A DNA stretch of 64,000 bases from Nereocystis luetkeana (lineage: Eukaryota; Sar; Phaeophyceae; Laminariales; Laminariaceae). Location of the stretch: NCBI GenBank assembly GCA_031213475.1, contig JARUPZ010000002.1, positions 12,410,951-12,474,950 of the forward strand, read 5' to 3'. A program made the position numbers and the translations under genes. This document shows positions 23,602-35,909 of this stretch, piece after piece. Position 1 is the first letter of the stretch. Each line of letters starts with the position of its first letter. The notes under the pieces are model-generated. The model was not told where the DNA came from and did not search any database. It saw nothing but the letters and a program-made list of their open reading frames with translations.

Positions 23602-23698
23602 TTAACCCCTTTGAAACCGCAGTCCCATTTTGGGGACAAACAGCTCAAATTCCAAGTAATTTGTCCCCAAATCGGGACTGCGGTCCTAAAAGGGTTAA
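23602..23698. mobile_element. Foldback MITE B, copy 3
   Basis: The most symmetrical copy. TTAACCCCTTTGAAACCGC, then GTCCCATTTTGGGGACAAAC, returns as AAGTAATTTGTCCCCAAATC, GGGACTGCGGTCCTAAAAGG and GTTAA. Nearly the whole element folds on itself. Confidence 0.8.
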
Positions 23699-26399
23699 CC
23701 GCGGTCAGAGTTGCCGCAGTTGCAATGGACTGCTGTTGTGGGGGTGATTGGTGTCCGCTTATGGTCTTCTGCGTCGAAGTTGTCTGAATAAGGCGACCAC
23801 TCGCCTTACATAGGTATCAAGCCATTCAAAGTCGCCCTGTAGGTACCGTACTGGAGTATTTTAAGGCAGGGGGGCGTTTCACACGAGTTTTGTAGGCAAG
23901 AGGCGTGTTTCATTTTTGGATTTTTTACTTTGATAATCGACTCACGGGTTTCCAAACGAAGAGGATATTGTGAAGGGAATCTCGACAACCCTGCTGGAAC
24001 ATGAGCAACTTCATACGTAGCCGCCACACGCTGTCAGGAGGGAGGGAACGCTGCATCTCGAGCCGAACTGCGTGTATATACCAGGTGTGAGGTTTGTTTT
24101 GTCATACGATGTGTTGCAGAATGACAGACACCAGCCGATCGTTGATTTCGCTCGGATTTCTATTGATAGCAGCTGCAGATCTCTCAAACTGTCGTCGTGC
24201 CGCGGACAACACTATGCTGCTTGCTGCAGCTCTCCTCCCGAACAAAAACGGCAAAAACAGCAACGACACACTACACCAGAAGCGATTCTGCCAAGTCTAA
24301 CCGACGACGACGGACGTTTCGAGCGTGGCACTTCTCTCACACACCACATAGAGGCTAGTGCTCGACATCGCGGCTGTCGATCGCTGTCGTGGCTTGTGGG
24401 CCAGACACACGCCGCCGTCAGCAGTTGACCAGACTTCTTCTTTGTATTTTGTGTTCTTGTGAGTTTGCTACTTGAACAATTTTGCCACTCTTCCGACCTC
24501 AAGCCACAGATACGGTTCACAATTGATAGCGACATATGCTGATTTTTCGTCCGTCGCATGGACGGCAACATCCAATGAACTTGTGTGATGGGTTCTTGAT
24601 CGCAGGTTGTGGACGTGAACCAGCCTAGTTTGAGCCAGAATCAACAATGTTTCACGCCATACCCGATACAAATAAAGCACGGGAAAAGCCTACTCTACTG
24701 TACCTGGTAAATAATGGGCTACTACCAGGCATATTGCAAAAAAAACAGGGGACAGGAAAACATAGAAAAATAGGTTCGCCCCGCTGCCTTAGGAAGTGTC
24801 GCCTTATGTCGGAAGCACCGCTTGTACTGTACCGCCAAACCACGTATGTCTGAGTTCTGTGTTCAGTAGTGTTTTGCGTACTCCGGGGGGGCAATTTCGG
24901 TTGGAATAAGGACTACTGTAGTTGACAGTATACCAGCAGCATGTGATATGCTTGTACAACACATACCGGTACTGTACTACCTACCGCACACCAAGAGGTC
25001 AAGTGTTGGAGCGGGGCCCTCCGACAGCAGAGAACATGATAGCTGTACAAGCAGTACGCGAAAAAGAGTCTGCCAGAAACGATCGATCTCAATCAGAAGG
25101 GCTCAGCAAGCAGCAAGCTTCTCCAAGGCCAATTATTATGCAGTCGGAAACGTGGATTGAAAAAGTTGCTTTCCGATCGGTTATTTTTCCAACTGGAATG
25201 TATGTGAATCGCTGCCCTTCTTATCGTCCGTCGGATCGAATATACAGTTTATGTGTTTTTTCTGGAGGCGTTGATGTAAGGGAGTGACTAACATGACTAG
25301 CTCCAAGAAAAAAGGCTAGGGTAGGCGGAACTCGGAACTGCTTCGCCGTAATGTTCGTGGGGTCAGAGAGGTCTTCATCCTCCAGCAGTCGCGCCCAACC
25401 GCACATACATCCCGATGTTTCGCTTCTTCCTCGAGCAGCGTGCGAGCTTCACACACGGGGCGTTCTCCTCCATCTCGTCCTCGAGGCCATCGCGGCGCTG
25501 GACTTCTTCGAGAGCCGCCAAAGCTACAGCCAGCGCAGCAGTTGGCAAAAGGTCATCGATACCGCGCACTGCGGCCATCGGGTGCTGACACGTGCTGCTG
25601 ATGGGCGTAGATAAGGATGTATCACGCTGATTCGCGGCGAGCAGCAGCAGAAGTGACAGCAACCAAGCCAGCATCGCCGATGTTGTGTGCGGTCGTGTCG
25701 TATGTCGTCTTGTTATGGCGTGGGTGTGTGATACTCGTATGCGGCGGGACTTCAAACTTTTCCGAAGAATGGATCCGACTGGCGTGTTGGATCGAAAACC
25801 TCAGTTTTCTCGACTGTCTGGTCCAGTTGAGAAAAACAGTCGAAAAATCTTGGATTGAAAAGGCGCTTTTTCAACCAAATAAGAAAGCCGTTTTTTGTCT
25901 CCGATCGGAAACCGGCTTTTTCAAAGCATGTTTCCGACAGCATAAGAACTGGCCGAAGTACCAAATATATATTATGTACTGCCCCACTTGCCACACCAGA
26001 GGTATTAACTATTAATAGTACCAGGTACCGGCATGCATCAATATCTTGGTGCTGTGTACGACGCCTGGTATGTATCATATCGTAGGTACATGGGTGTATA
26101 TCAGGCTTGCAAACTTTTATGGCTGCGAGGTCAAGAACCGAACGAAACGAGTCCTACAGAAGCAGAATACCGGTGCCAGGTAAATACAATACGTACCTGG
26201 TACGAGCATGTATGATATGCGTATGCATGCTGCTGTTAACAGAGTCAACAACAACGGGCTACCAAAGATCCTCCGAACGCAAAATGGCAAAACAACACGA
26301 AGAGAGATCGCGTTCGTGTATCTATGACATGTCGATGCGGCACCATCCACCATCTACTACCTGTACGAGTGGGTGGTATGTACCTGTAATGCATGTCGT
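23699..26399. other. No firmly recognised gene; one possible small secreted-protein frame
   Basis: On the minus strand at 25675-25375 an ATG opens a frame whose product starts MLAWLLSLLLLLAAN, like a signal peptide, followed by about 85 charged residues. The plus strand is also open there, and no splice partners or family motif are visible, so I do not call a gene. The rest is AT-rich intergenic sequence with TACCAGGTA words. Confidence 0.35.
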
Positions 26400-26620
26400 A
26401 TATTTTGCTTCGCTTCAACTTCTTTTTTAGGTTTTGGTCTGCTATTAATAGTCTCCTTTTTGCTTCCCTGGTGTCCGCAGTGGTGGAGTGCGTATGCTTG
26501 TTTTTTGTTTTTGCCTCTGTTTTACTACCGAGGTATTTCTTCCACTCCAGAGTTATTGGAGCCTGTCCTGCGACCACGGACTGCATTGTATCGTGAGTTA
26601 ATGTGAGAACAACAACAAAC
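26400..26620 (+). repeat. Dispersed repeat F, partial copy 3
   Basis: Shares the TTCTTTTTTAGG segment, a CCACTCCAG block, TGCGACCACGGACT and GAGTTAATGTGAGAACAACA with the 3' half of repeat F at 6000-6115. Confidence 0.45.
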
Positions 26621-26689
26621 AACAAAATATTAGTTTTACACACAGCTTGCAACGATGAGCTTCGACGAAATCCTCGATCTCACAGCTCA

Positions 26690-27530
26690 GACTTACGCCA
26701 ATGGAAACGCCAAGTTCAAAAGTTTTTTTTCAAATATATTGCTTTGAAAAAACAGCCGAAAATTTTCGCGTACCGCTGCTGTTGAAACATGTTTGATTTC
26801 CCCCCCCCCCCCCCCCCCCCCCCGGCTGCAGGCGGCGCAATTTGTGTTTTTCCGGTTGCAAATTGTCAACACGGTGATCGAAACCAGCTCGTGCGACGAT
26901 CGACGCTCGATCTCCACATAGACTCAGCCCACGGCCAAACCGCTCGGTATCTGGCAAGGCCAACGAATATAGATGACGGCCTCGAAGATATCAGGTGGAT
27001 CCATGGTCTAGGCCGCGAGAGCTTGCCGGCGGCGTCCTACGGTATCCTCCCAAACCTGAAAAAAAAAGTCTACTTTTTGCCATGCGAGACGGATGGAGAA
27101 GTTTTGTCTTCTGTTTTGTGCAAACCAGCGGCCAAATATGTTTTTGTCATGCGCCTGGTCAGCTCCCGCCACATGACACCGGCCATGGTGTGAAGACGGT
27201 GACCCTAGGGTGGGTCGGAGCCCCTAACGAGCGCACTCCGTTCAGAATTCATGACGCAATCGTTGGTTTTGTTGATCGGTGTCTGTCGAGGACTCGGAAT
27301 CTCGCCGCTTCGAACCAAAGATCGGCCTGAGTTTTTCTCAAGCCGATGTTAGCCCAACATCGGTCCCAGATTTGCCTGTTTCGGGCTTTTCCAAAAGTTA
27401 GAAACTTTTTTTTTTTTTTACGTGGCCCATACGAAGCGTGTTCTGAAATTTTTTGGCGGGTATCTTTGAAATTCAAACCTTTTATTGAAACTTCGCTGTC
27501 CCATTGGCATAGGTCTCACAGCTGTTGTTT
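26690..27530 (+). repeat. Dispersed repeat H, long copy with internal insertion
   Basis: Direct repeat of 40900-41560. Shared blocks include AAACAGCC, GTTGCAAATTGTCAACACG, GCTCGTGCGACGAT, ACATAGACTCAGCCCACGG, CAGGTGGATCCATG, GAGAGCTTGC, AGAATTCATGACGC, GGACTCGGAATCTCGCCGC and CCCATTGGCATAGGTCTCA. About 200 extra bases (27041-27242) are present here and replaced by 12 bases in the other copy. A 24-base poly-C tract is at 26800-26823. No coherent protein is encoded by both copies. Confidence 0.75.
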
Positions 27531-27659
27531 TTGAACTTCATAAATATTACAGGTTCCCCTTCAGGATGTGGTTGACTTGAAATCCCGGGGGTATCGCAAC
27601 TTGAAAGGGCGGGAGCTTCATCAAACGTTCGTATTCATCACACCTCGCACAAATCGTCG

Positions 27660-28012
27660 ATTTTTTTTATTACGAGTATTATTATTATTTTTCTCATCCC
27701 ATTCATTGTCTTCGCACATCTTCTTCTCTCCCTCCTTCCACCTCGTAACTCAGATCCGGGGTCACATAGCAGGCTCTTCTCCCCCCTTCCCGCTACGGTA
27801 CGTGCCTTCATTTTTATCGCGAGAAGATTTCAGCCTTTTCTTCCCTCGTCGACTCGCATCGAATTGTGCCTACCCACGCTGCAAGGCGCTCTCAACGATT
27901 GAATCCTTTTTTATTTTTGCAAATAAAGTCAAAGTCCGACCCACCTGGGGCTCGAACCCAGGACTCAATCAAGTAGAATTCGAGGTTAACCACTTGAACC
28001 ACCGGGGCGACC
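27660..28012 (-). mobile_element. tRNA-derived SINE family 1, complete copy
   Basis: Read on the minus strand, the head starts GGTCGCCCCGGTGGTTCAAG at 28012 with A box TGGTTCAAGTGG and B box GGTTCGAGCCC. It then has a spacer ending TTTATTTGCAAAAATAAA, a body (TTGAGAGCGCCTTGCAGCG, GCACAATTCGATGCGAG, CTTCTCGCGATAAA, GAGCCTGCTATGTGACCCC) and an AT-rich tail. Three further complete copies are at 31174-31520, 34592-34946 and 36916-37262. Confidence 0.85.
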
Positions 28013-28406
28013 GGCGTTCCCACTTGATGGTCTCCCTATCGTATTATTAATATTCACACAAGATCTTTCGAAGACAGATTTCTGCCAGGCCTTGTCAGGT
28101 CTAAGCTCGTGTTGGCCGGTGGGACCCGTGTAATCCGCATGATCTACGTCACATGTTTTCTGGGCTGGATATGCGTACTACGAGTATGTAGACCCTGCAT
28201 AGCTTTTCACAACGGCAGGTAGGTGAGGAACTGCTGTTAATGATCTCGTAGATCATGAGATGTCCGAGGTCCGAGGTGTGATATACCTGGTATGTACGTG
28301 TGACCATTTTTTTTGTTAGAACGAAGCTGTCAGATCGAAAATGTGCTCAAAACTCACACTTTATGATTGATGTGATAATTCGATCGCGCGTTTTGCGGGG
28401 TGTGTA
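28013..28406. other. No recognised gene
   Basis: Short intergenic stretch with one TACCTGGTA word near 28287. Nothing else supported. Confidence 0.5.
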
Positions 28407-28560
28407 CGTCAAAGATGTCAGGAAACATGTCAGTGACAAGCTCTCTGTCTGTCAGGGCTGTCTGTCAAGGCAAATCCATCTGTCTAGACGTATGTCCCCT
28501 ACCCCCCCTGGCAGAAAAGGCCTCACTACATGTGTAGAAACCCCTATTTTTGTGTTTACG
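28407..28560 (+). mobile_element. Small element D, copy 2
   Basis: Starts GATGTCAGGAAACATGTCAG, continues GACAAGCTCTCTGTCTGTC, TCTAGACGTATGTCCCCTAC and GGCAGAAAAGG. It is the inverted counterpart of 7480-7630. The right boundary is uncertain. Confidence 0.55.
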
Positions 28561-29624
28561 TGCAGCTGTTTTACATATTTTTTATTTTATATGGAGCTTA
28601 CTTCAAAATATCGATATTCTGCAATTCAATTGCATTCTTCTGTTTGGTGTACGTAGGTTTTGAGAGTAATCTACAAAGCATAAAGGTTTGAAATGAACGG
28701 AATCGCACCTATCAAGTACAATAAAGACGACTGCTGTGCTATACAGCAGTAGTATATGTGTACGCATATGTATTGAGATAGATTTGACCATGTGTGGTTG
28801 ACTAAAAAACTTGGGATGTGAAAATGTACTTACTGCTGCTGAGTTTTATATATCTTTCTGGTGGTGAACATTGCACACACACAAAGACGAAATCACCGTA
28901 GCTGTCACAAATACCAGAGCGTGACGCGCGGGTGCTGTTGTACCACTGCTGTTGGACTACTGCTGCTGCTGTCGTCGTACTGCTGCTGAACCGCTGCTAC
29001 AAGAATGGGTAATCCCGTGGCTGCGCGTTGCTTTGTAATGCCGAGGGCGTGTGGTTTAATAACGTCCTGCCCCCATAAATGACACGCTTTTTGAGACTCC
29101 GTACCGGTATGTTCGTTTCGATTTCCTAGAAGACAGGAATCATGGAATACATAGGCACACACGCCGAAGCACGGTCTGCCGCCGTCACAATGGGAAGAGC
29201 TTCATTATAGACTGCTGTTGTATCGTAACTTGCGCAATGCGAAAAGCTTGAGAGCTGGAAGGACAGCAGTGTTGTACAGCAGCAGAAAGAGCAAACATTT
29301 CAAGATATCAAATTGTGGGGTTTGCATTGTCCTACCAGGCTCTGGCTCAGCGGAAACTGATCCCGTATGAAGTAGATGCTTGCTACTTTTCGCGACTTAG
29401 AACCCGTACAGCACGCGCCAAGGACCTCGGGCGGGGTTCAAACTTGAGCAATGTGTACACGCGGGCCTCCTACGCGCCCAGCGGCCGAGAGCACGAAAAA
29501 AGGCCCTCGGTCGGAAGAGAAAAAAATCCCGACGTGGAAAAAAAGTCATTTTGATACATAACCATACAGGTCAATCTGGAGGACCGCCAAGTCAAAGTGT
29601 GCCACAAGTATGACATCAAAATAA
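28561..29624. other. No recognised gene
   Basis: Rich in TACAGCAGTA / ACTGCTGTA words (28722-28752, 28935-28995, 29265-29282). Open frames are short and unconvincing. Confidence 0.5.
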
Positions 29625-29900
29625 AACAGCAGCAACAACAACAACAACAACAACAACAATAACAACAACCGTGCGTATGGTCGCCGCGGTGGTTGTAACC
29701 TCGACTATTCCTATTAATAGCGTTGATCTCTCGCGAGACACCAGCTGCCGAGAGCGTGAGTAGGCACAATTCGAAGAGAGCCGACGAGGGGAGAAATTGC
29801 TGAACCCCTCGCGCGATAAAACGCAAGGTGTGTACTGTAGTGGGCGGGGGGGAGGGGGGGGGCTGCTTTATGACCCCGTATCTGAGTTGCGACTACTGTA
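29625..29900 (+). mobile_element. CAA microsatellite and degenerate SINE family 1 copy
   Basis: A CAA tract (29630-29668) is followed from 29679 by GGTCGCCGCGGTGGTTGTAAC, a decayed SINE 1 head, then a body reading GAGAGCGTGAGTAGGCACAA, TTCGAAGAGAGCCGACGAGG, GCTGAACCCCTCGCGCGATA and CTTTATGACCCC. The body mixes features of SINE families 1 and 2 and so links them. Confidence 0.6.
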
Positions 29901-30494
29901 GAGATGGGCACTGATAAAGAAAAACCGGTTAACTGCGGTACGTATTCGGAAACCCGGCAGGTGTTTGCAATCAGTCGGTTTTCAAAATAAAAAACCGGCT
30001 GATATTCTACCTGGTATCTTATTTTTGTACATTTGAGGCACCACTCACATCTACACCAAAATGTGTCTGCAGTACAACGCGAACATAGTCGTGACAGCAT
30101 GAAAGTTGGGCCAAAATCGCAACGAAGAGAACCAGACACGACCTTGGGAGTACACAACAAGGTGCAAAAACGAAAAAACGAAGAAACGAAAAAATTCCTG
30201 GGGTTTCCAATCTATTGAAGGCTTTGTTTTGATATCTGCGCAAAAAAAAAACAGGTTGAAACGTTTGTTCGTTTTTGAGAATAACGCCTGCTATCATATC
30301 CGGATTGCGGTTATCCGAAAATGCTATCCAGCGCCCAGTGCCCATCTCTCTATATAGTACGAGTAGCGACTACTGTAAATAATAGACTACCAGGTAATAG
30401 TTACCAGTACGTAGCGAGCAGGGAGAAGCGGAAGGAGAAAGACGGGCGAAGATATTTAATATGAAAACATGGTACTTCGAAACCCAATATGCAT

Positions 30495-30660
30495 GTTTAA
30501 AAAAAAGAAAAAAAAAAACAGGTGTGGCGCGTGACTTATCTTCGCAAGCTGTGTGTGGTGTGTGATACTTCGATCGCGCATACTGCAGGTTTTATATGTT
30601 ACCAGTACTTCATAGAGGAAATACAGCAGTCCGTGTATCAGGAAGACAAAACATACACCT
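30495..30660 (+). repeat. Dispersed repeat G, copy 2
   Basis: Matches 3195-3370 through TTCGCAAGCTGTGTGTGG, ACTTCGATCGCGCATACTG and AGGAAGACAAA. Non-coding. Confidence 0.5.
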
Positions 30661-31173
30661 GGTAGATGGGATGGCAAGAAAAAGAAAATAAAATGCCGTC
30701 CGATTATTGTGTACCCGATACCAGGTAGACGCAAGAAGCAAGGTAACACACCCCCCGGGACGAATTTCCAAGCTGATTTTCTAAGGAATGGGGAGTGAGC
30801 AAACGCTAAGATATGCATCTATGGAAAGACCTCGACCATCTACGACGAATACCCTGGTACACGAAAAAAATATATATGCAGTGCATATGCGGGCGAAGTG
30901 TGTGCACACTATTAAATTTGAATTTAATGGCACACAAGTGGTTCTAATTTTGTGTCCACCAAGGTGCGAACGTATGAAAATACTTGTCGAATCGCATCGT
31001 GCCGCTATGCTACTGCTGTCTGCTGTACTGCCAGCTGCTGATACAGCAGTAGTGCAGCAGCAGAACAGCAGTTATTAATAGACGTACTGAACAACCGCGC
31101 ATGTAGGTAGACAAGGCAAGAGCATGCAACACCGTTGCACACTTGACCACATGCAACAAATACCTGGTATACC

Positions 31174-31520
31174 GGTCGCCCCGGTGGTTCAAGTGGTTAA
31201 CCTCGAATTCTACTTGTTTGAGTCCTGGGTTCGAGCCCTAGGAGGGTCGGACTTTGACTTTATTTGCAAAAATAAAAAAAAAAGGATTCAATTGTTGAGA
31301 GCGCCTTGCAGCGTGGGTAGGCACAATTCGATGCGAGTCGACGAGGGAAGAAAAAGGCTGAAATCTTCTCGCGATAAAAATGAAGGCACGTACCGTAGCG
31401 GGAAGGGGGGAGAAGAGCCTGCTATGTGACCCCGGATCTAAGTTACGAGTTGGAAGGAGAGAGAATAAGATGTGCGAAGATAATGAATGGGATGGAAAAA
31501 AAAAAAAAAAAAAAAAAAAA
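31174..31520 (+). mobile_element. tRNA-derived SINE family 1, complete copy
   Basis: The head GGTCGCCCCGGTGGTTCAAG carries A box TGGTTCAAGTGG and B box GGTTCGAGCCC. The body is the same as in the 27.7 kb copy and the element ends in a long poly(A) run (31496-31520). Four complete copies within 10 kb that are still this similar suggest fairly recent activity. Confidence 0.85.
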
Positions 31521-33815
31521 TACCAATATCATACTGGTACTGATTTACACACATGCATGGATGATAGTTCTATAATTCTGGAGGGTTGAATGGTGATCTG
31601 ATCTGTCTGATATTCTGATTCTCGGCAAAGCAGCGCTGCGCTGCGCTCGAGAGAAAAATATGAATAAAAAAAAAATGAACCCGCACGACACACCTGCCTG
31701 CGGTCGGGTTCGCCTCCAAGGCGCACGCCAAACTGCATAAACATACTTACGTCCGCTGCTGCTGCGCTCCTCCTGTATTATTACTGTAAGTATCAATAGC
31801 ACTATTGCCGCGGTGTTTTATACCTGGTATAATATAGAGTCATGACCCCGAACAATCAAAATGGTTAACTTAGGAGACGCGTGAAATATGAAATTGACAC
31901 AATACGATAAACGTCTGTACAATACGTACTGCTGTTGTGTATTGAATGTTGCGTATTGTGTGTTTTGTCTTGCCGTTGCTTTATACTTCGCACCCAGAAA
32001 AGAAATGAGGCCCTCTGTGAAGGTTCTTCCTCCTTGGTGGCGGCAACGAAGCATATTAGATGGCTCTGGAGAGGATACATGGCAGAATTGCATAGAGGAG
32101 ATTAACAAATAAACGCAACGCGGCAGCAACGAGCACGGCGCACGACAGCAGCAGCAAGTTGCCCGAGCCCCGACATTTCTCCCATTAAGACAGCTTGAAC
32201 AACACCACACAGGAGGAACATGTTACTCGTACAGCAGTGCCGCCTGCTGCCTGTCTTTCTGCCTCCCCGCGACCCATGACGGGCACGCTGCAAATTCACA
32301 GCCGTGCAGCCAAACTGGTTCAGGGGCTACCACTGCTGTTGCATATGACACCGGCACGCAAGCAGACGCCCCCCCGACCCCTTTACCCCCTCCCGGTTGC
32401 CTGTCTTCCTATCCGTAAAGGTAAGCTCGCAGCATTCCTCAGACATTTTCATGAGGTCAGGAGGATACTTATCCCCGTGTACAATTGCATTAATATTAAA
32501 TACGATACGCACTCCTGTACGAGGTACATGATTAATTATCAAACTCTAATATCAAGTAATTTGTCGCCGAAAGGGGAGTGCAGTCCTAAAAAGGGTCCCC
32601 TCTTGACTTCTTCTGTGATGTTCGATTTTGCATAAAAACTTTTTTGTCCCAACGACGACAGCCAGAGCAACAACTATAAAAAGTAACGTCAGTTGGGGAT
32701 TATTGTAGTTCTCGGCGAGCTGGAGCGTTGCGGCTGGCGGTCGCAGCAAAACATGGCCTCGCACAGGTCTGGTAAAATATCAATAGAAGCAAAGGGCCCT
32801 GCTGGCTTGCTCTTATGTGCGTTGTGGCTCTGAGCTCGGGACGGGACGGAAGGGCGTGCGGAAAGGACCGCCAAAATTACTTGAAAATCACTTGAAGATT
32901 TTACAGGGTGCTTGCTGTATAAAAACATATATCGCCAGAGACAGGGAAAGAAAGGGCCAACTCGAATAATCGAGCCCTCCTGGCGTGTGCAAGTTGGGGG
33001 CTTGGTTATTTCTTCAGGACGGCCGCGGAGGTATTCAGGTCTGCCTCGGCAGCATATTGCTAAGGAAAACAGTATTCGACGACGGTTCTTCGGGGATCAA
33101 CGCAAGCAAAAGGTGATCATGCTGCCAGGGCCGGTCTATCTTCACCTCACTTTGCTTTGCTTTTTCAGCTGGAAAACGTGAAAATGACGCAACAAACAAC
33201 AAGACAACAACCCAGCAAAGACAAGACAAGGGACAAAAAGAAAAATCGAAGAGCACAGCTCGCCAACAATGAGTACCTGGTCGTCTGGTCGGGGTCGTGA
33301 CATTGGTCCCACACGAGCGCTTGATCAGCGGTATTTTCAATGCGTCCTTCTCTCCCGTCTCCTCGCGATAAAAACCTCTAGCCAAGCTCTCTCTGTGCTT
33401 CTGCCCCGCCACAGCAACCTGGGAATCGCTGCTCCTCTCACGTGGGAGGAGGAAGGTCGTAAAAAAAAAACGTGAAGTTTGTATCGAGGCGTCATCGTAC
33501 CAGGGGATTGGGCGATCGAGTTTGTGAGCCACAAATCACAAATCACACAAGAAATGAAATGCATCATTTCCCACCAGAACAACGTTGCACGACCGCACGA
33601 CATCACAACTACAACAACAACAGCAGAGCGCACCAGTGACTGCTGTGGACCCTACTGCTGTGGGCACTAGAAACGTCAAAGAAAGTCCCCATGACATTAG
33701 TAGTCCTCGCTTAGGGGAGCACGCACGTCTCGGAGACCGCTACAGGCGAACTGTAAACGGCGAGTATCACATCTTCTGCACATCTGCTACCTCGTAGCAC
33801 CATTCGACCACATCT
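31521..33815. other. No recognised gene; one half foldback element
   Basis: Bases 32540-32597 are the right half of foldback MITE B (AAGTAATTTGTCGCC, GGGGAGTGCAGTCCTAAA). Elsewhere I see no supported coding sequence. Short CG-rich patches at 32195-32440 and 33260-33480 lack splice structure. Confidence 0.5.
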
Positions 33816-34118
33816 ATGGGCTCTCCAGAGTCTCGGCGGAAGCGCAAGCGCTCGTTGAGGGCACGCATCGGCTTTAGAGGTAGCTATGAGGGGGGAATGG
33901 GATATTGGCGGCGAATGTCTCGTCTACCTAACGCGGCCGTGCTGTTCAGCGTCTTCATGGTGGTGGCCGTTTGCGTTCGAAAGATGGTAATGTCTGCTGC
34001 GAGGGCGAGGTCGGCGGAACTAAAAGCCAAGGCCCGCGCTTCAAAGGCGCCACTGGCTATTCTGCTGGAGGAGCAGCACCAAATCCACTACCAGGTGCCT
34101 TACGGAGGTGTGCATTAG
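33816..34118 (+). CDS. Possible small membrane protein, unrecognised
   Basis: ATG at 33816 opens a 100-codon frame ending TAG at 34116-34118. The product begins with a strongly basic stretch (SRRKRKRSLRARIGF), has one hydrophobic segment at about residues 40-58 (AAVLFSVFMVVAVCVRK) and then an alanine/lysine-rich helix. That layout fits a single-pass membrane protein with a basic cytosolic N-terminus. There is no family resemblance that I recognise. The last ten codons run through an ACCAGGTGCC word, the type of sequence that otherwise marks non-coding DNA here, so the true 3' end may be an upstream splice site. Confidence 0.3.
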   Translation: MGSPESRRKRKRSLRARIGFRGSYEGGMGYWRRMSRLPNAAVLFSVFMVVAVCVRKMVMSAARARSAELKAKARASKAPLAILLEEQHQIHYQVPYGGVH

Positions 34119-34591
34119 GTGTGCGTTGCCTACGACGACGGCAGTATAGCGTTTTTGTTCAGGACGATATTGTTTGCCCGTCTGTGCTCGAATCACATTG
34201 AAAACCCACGCTGTTGTAAAACATGTGTACGTACGTACGGAGTGCACAGCAGTAAAGGATTACTGCGCCTACGAGTACTGAGTATTGCGTACATAGTACG
34301 GAGTCCTCAGTACCAGTACTGCGTACGGCAAGTATCGAAGGACGGAGGAGTAAAAAAGGAGGAGTTCCGCCCATTTTCAGTCCGAATCTGTCCGTATGTT
34401 CCCCTTCGGCTATTAGAGTACCCTGTGTGTGGTACCTTGTACTCGCTCCTGCTGCCTGATACCTGATACTCAGCAACAGTAGTTGTATTACCAGCGGTAC
34501 GTATTATAGCAGTGTGTATTCATACCGGTATATTCAGTGCGTATTTTTAACAGGTACCTGTGTTGTGCCTGGTACCTGGTATGACTCCCGA
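34119..34591. other. No recognised gene
   Basis: Contains repeated GAGTACTGAGTA / CGGAGTCC words and a CAGGTACC...GGTACCTGGTA cluster (34551-34580) directly before the SINE. Nothing coding. Confidence 0.5.
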
Positions 34592-34946
34592 GGTCGCCCC
34601 GGTGGTTCAAGTGGTTAACCTCGAACTCTACTTGTTTGAGTTCTGGGTTCGAGCCCCAGGTGGGTCGGACCTTTGACTTTATTTGCAAAAATAAAAATAA
34701 AAAAGGATTCAATTGTTGAGAGCGCCTTGCAGCGTGGGTATCATAGGCACGATTCGATGCGAGTCAACGAGGGAAGAAAAGGCTGAAATCTTCTCGCGAT
34801 AAAAATGAAGGCACGTACCGTAGCGGGAAGGGAGCGGGAGGAGCCTGCTATGTGACCCCGGATCTGAGTTACGAGTTGGAAGGAGAGAGAGAAGAAGATG
34901 TGCGAAGATAATAAATGGGATGAGCAAAAATAAATAAATAAAAAAA
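34592..34946 (+). mobile_element. tRNA-derived SINE family 1, complete copy
   Basis: GGTCGCCCCGGTGGTTCAAG head, A box TGGTTCAAGTGG, B box GGTTCGAGCCCC, standard body, and a tail that is a run of AAATA units rather than pure A. It inserted next to a TACCTGGTA cluster. Confidence 0.85.
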
Positions 34947-35261
34947 TGCAAGGCACGAGGCATGATGCATTGGAGACGAGTACGAATGTATGTACAACAA
35001 TTATTAGTAGTCCATTCCCCATCAAACATCAAACACGCCTTACGGGTAAATCGTTCTGGTATACCTGGTCAGTGCGTACGGCGGTGTTGGTGTACACGAG
35101 GTGGCACTTGTATACTAGCACCGAGTGTACATACTCGGACGTTGCACGAGTTTACGAGTATCGCCTCGCATATAAGTGTCTTTGTTTTATATTTAACACT
35201 TGCGCCCCCACCCTTGCCCTTCCCTCCTTCCTTCTGCCATTTCGCATTTACACGAGTGCAG

Positions 35262-35516
35262 GCGGCCGCCTTGTCAGACCCTTCCAACAACTGCCTCTCC
35301 CATACTAACGGGGGTCATAAGCAGCCCGTCACCCTCGGCGTCTTTACCTGCGTGGCGGACGCTCGCTTTCTGCTTCGTGCCATGGTAGTGATCCGTAAAC
35401 GAACCAAGGGTTTAGGCCAATTGCTTGTGTTGGATGTCGGCAACCCTCCCGCCTCCGACGCGGGCGGCATATCTGCCGGGCGAGGGTGGGACTTGCGCAA
35501 GACGAGGTCGACTCAG
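35262..35516 (+). CDS. Candidate internal exon, unrecognised protein
   Basis: A pyrimidine-rich tract (35211-35243, CCTT repeats) and GTGCAG acceptor precede an 85-codon open, GC-rich stretch ending ACTCAG followed by a GTCAGT donor. Both ends are phase 0. The translation contains GVFTCVADARFLLRAMVVI, then KRTKGLGQLLVLDVGNPPA and a Gly/Arg-rich end. This looks like folded protein, not repeat DNA, but I do not recognise a domain and found no partner exon within several kilobases. It is sandwiched between two SINE copies, so it could be an exon of a gene with repeat-filled introns or an orphaned gene fragment. Confidence 0.4.
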
Positions 35517-35551
35517 GTCAGTGGACGTGCAAGTGTAGTCGAAGTGTCTGT

Positions 35552-35875
35552 AGCTTTTTTTATTTTTTTTATTATCACTTCCACTTCCTAGCCTAGCTCG
35601 TAGTGGTAAGAGGTGTTACCCTCGACGACCTTCTGGACCAGCCGTGGTCACAGGTGTCATCCCTTCTCCCCCCCGGTATGTGCCTTTCTTTTTTGTCGCG
35701 CATAGGCAGGGATCAGCACTCCCACTGCTCGTCAATTTCCATCGAATGTAGCTAACTCACGCTCTGGCGCTTCCCGCTCATCAATTTATGTCACGAGCAT
35801 GCACTCGGTGGGACTTGAACCCACGAAATTGATCTTGATAGGCACGCGGACCACCTACCAAGCCACCGGGTACCC
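35552..35875 (-). mobile_element. tRNA-derived SINE family 2, complete copy
   Basis: Read on the minus strand, the head has A box TGGCTTGGTAGG and B box GGTTCAAGTCCC, then GAGCGTGAGTTAGCTACATT, an AATTGACGAGCAG block, CTATGCGCGACAAAAAAG and GTGACCACGGCTGGTCCAG, with an A/T tail at 35552-35568. Collinear with 9993-10318. Confidence 0.8.
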
Positions 35876-35909
35876 TGTACGTATAATACTAACGCTGATG
35901 TGTATTTAT

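Noticed and set aside
27939-28012. Functional tRNA genes at the SINE heads (also 31174, 34592, 36916)
   Set aside because: A and B boxes are good, but acceptor stems do not pair properly and each is followed by the same SINE body and A-rich tail.
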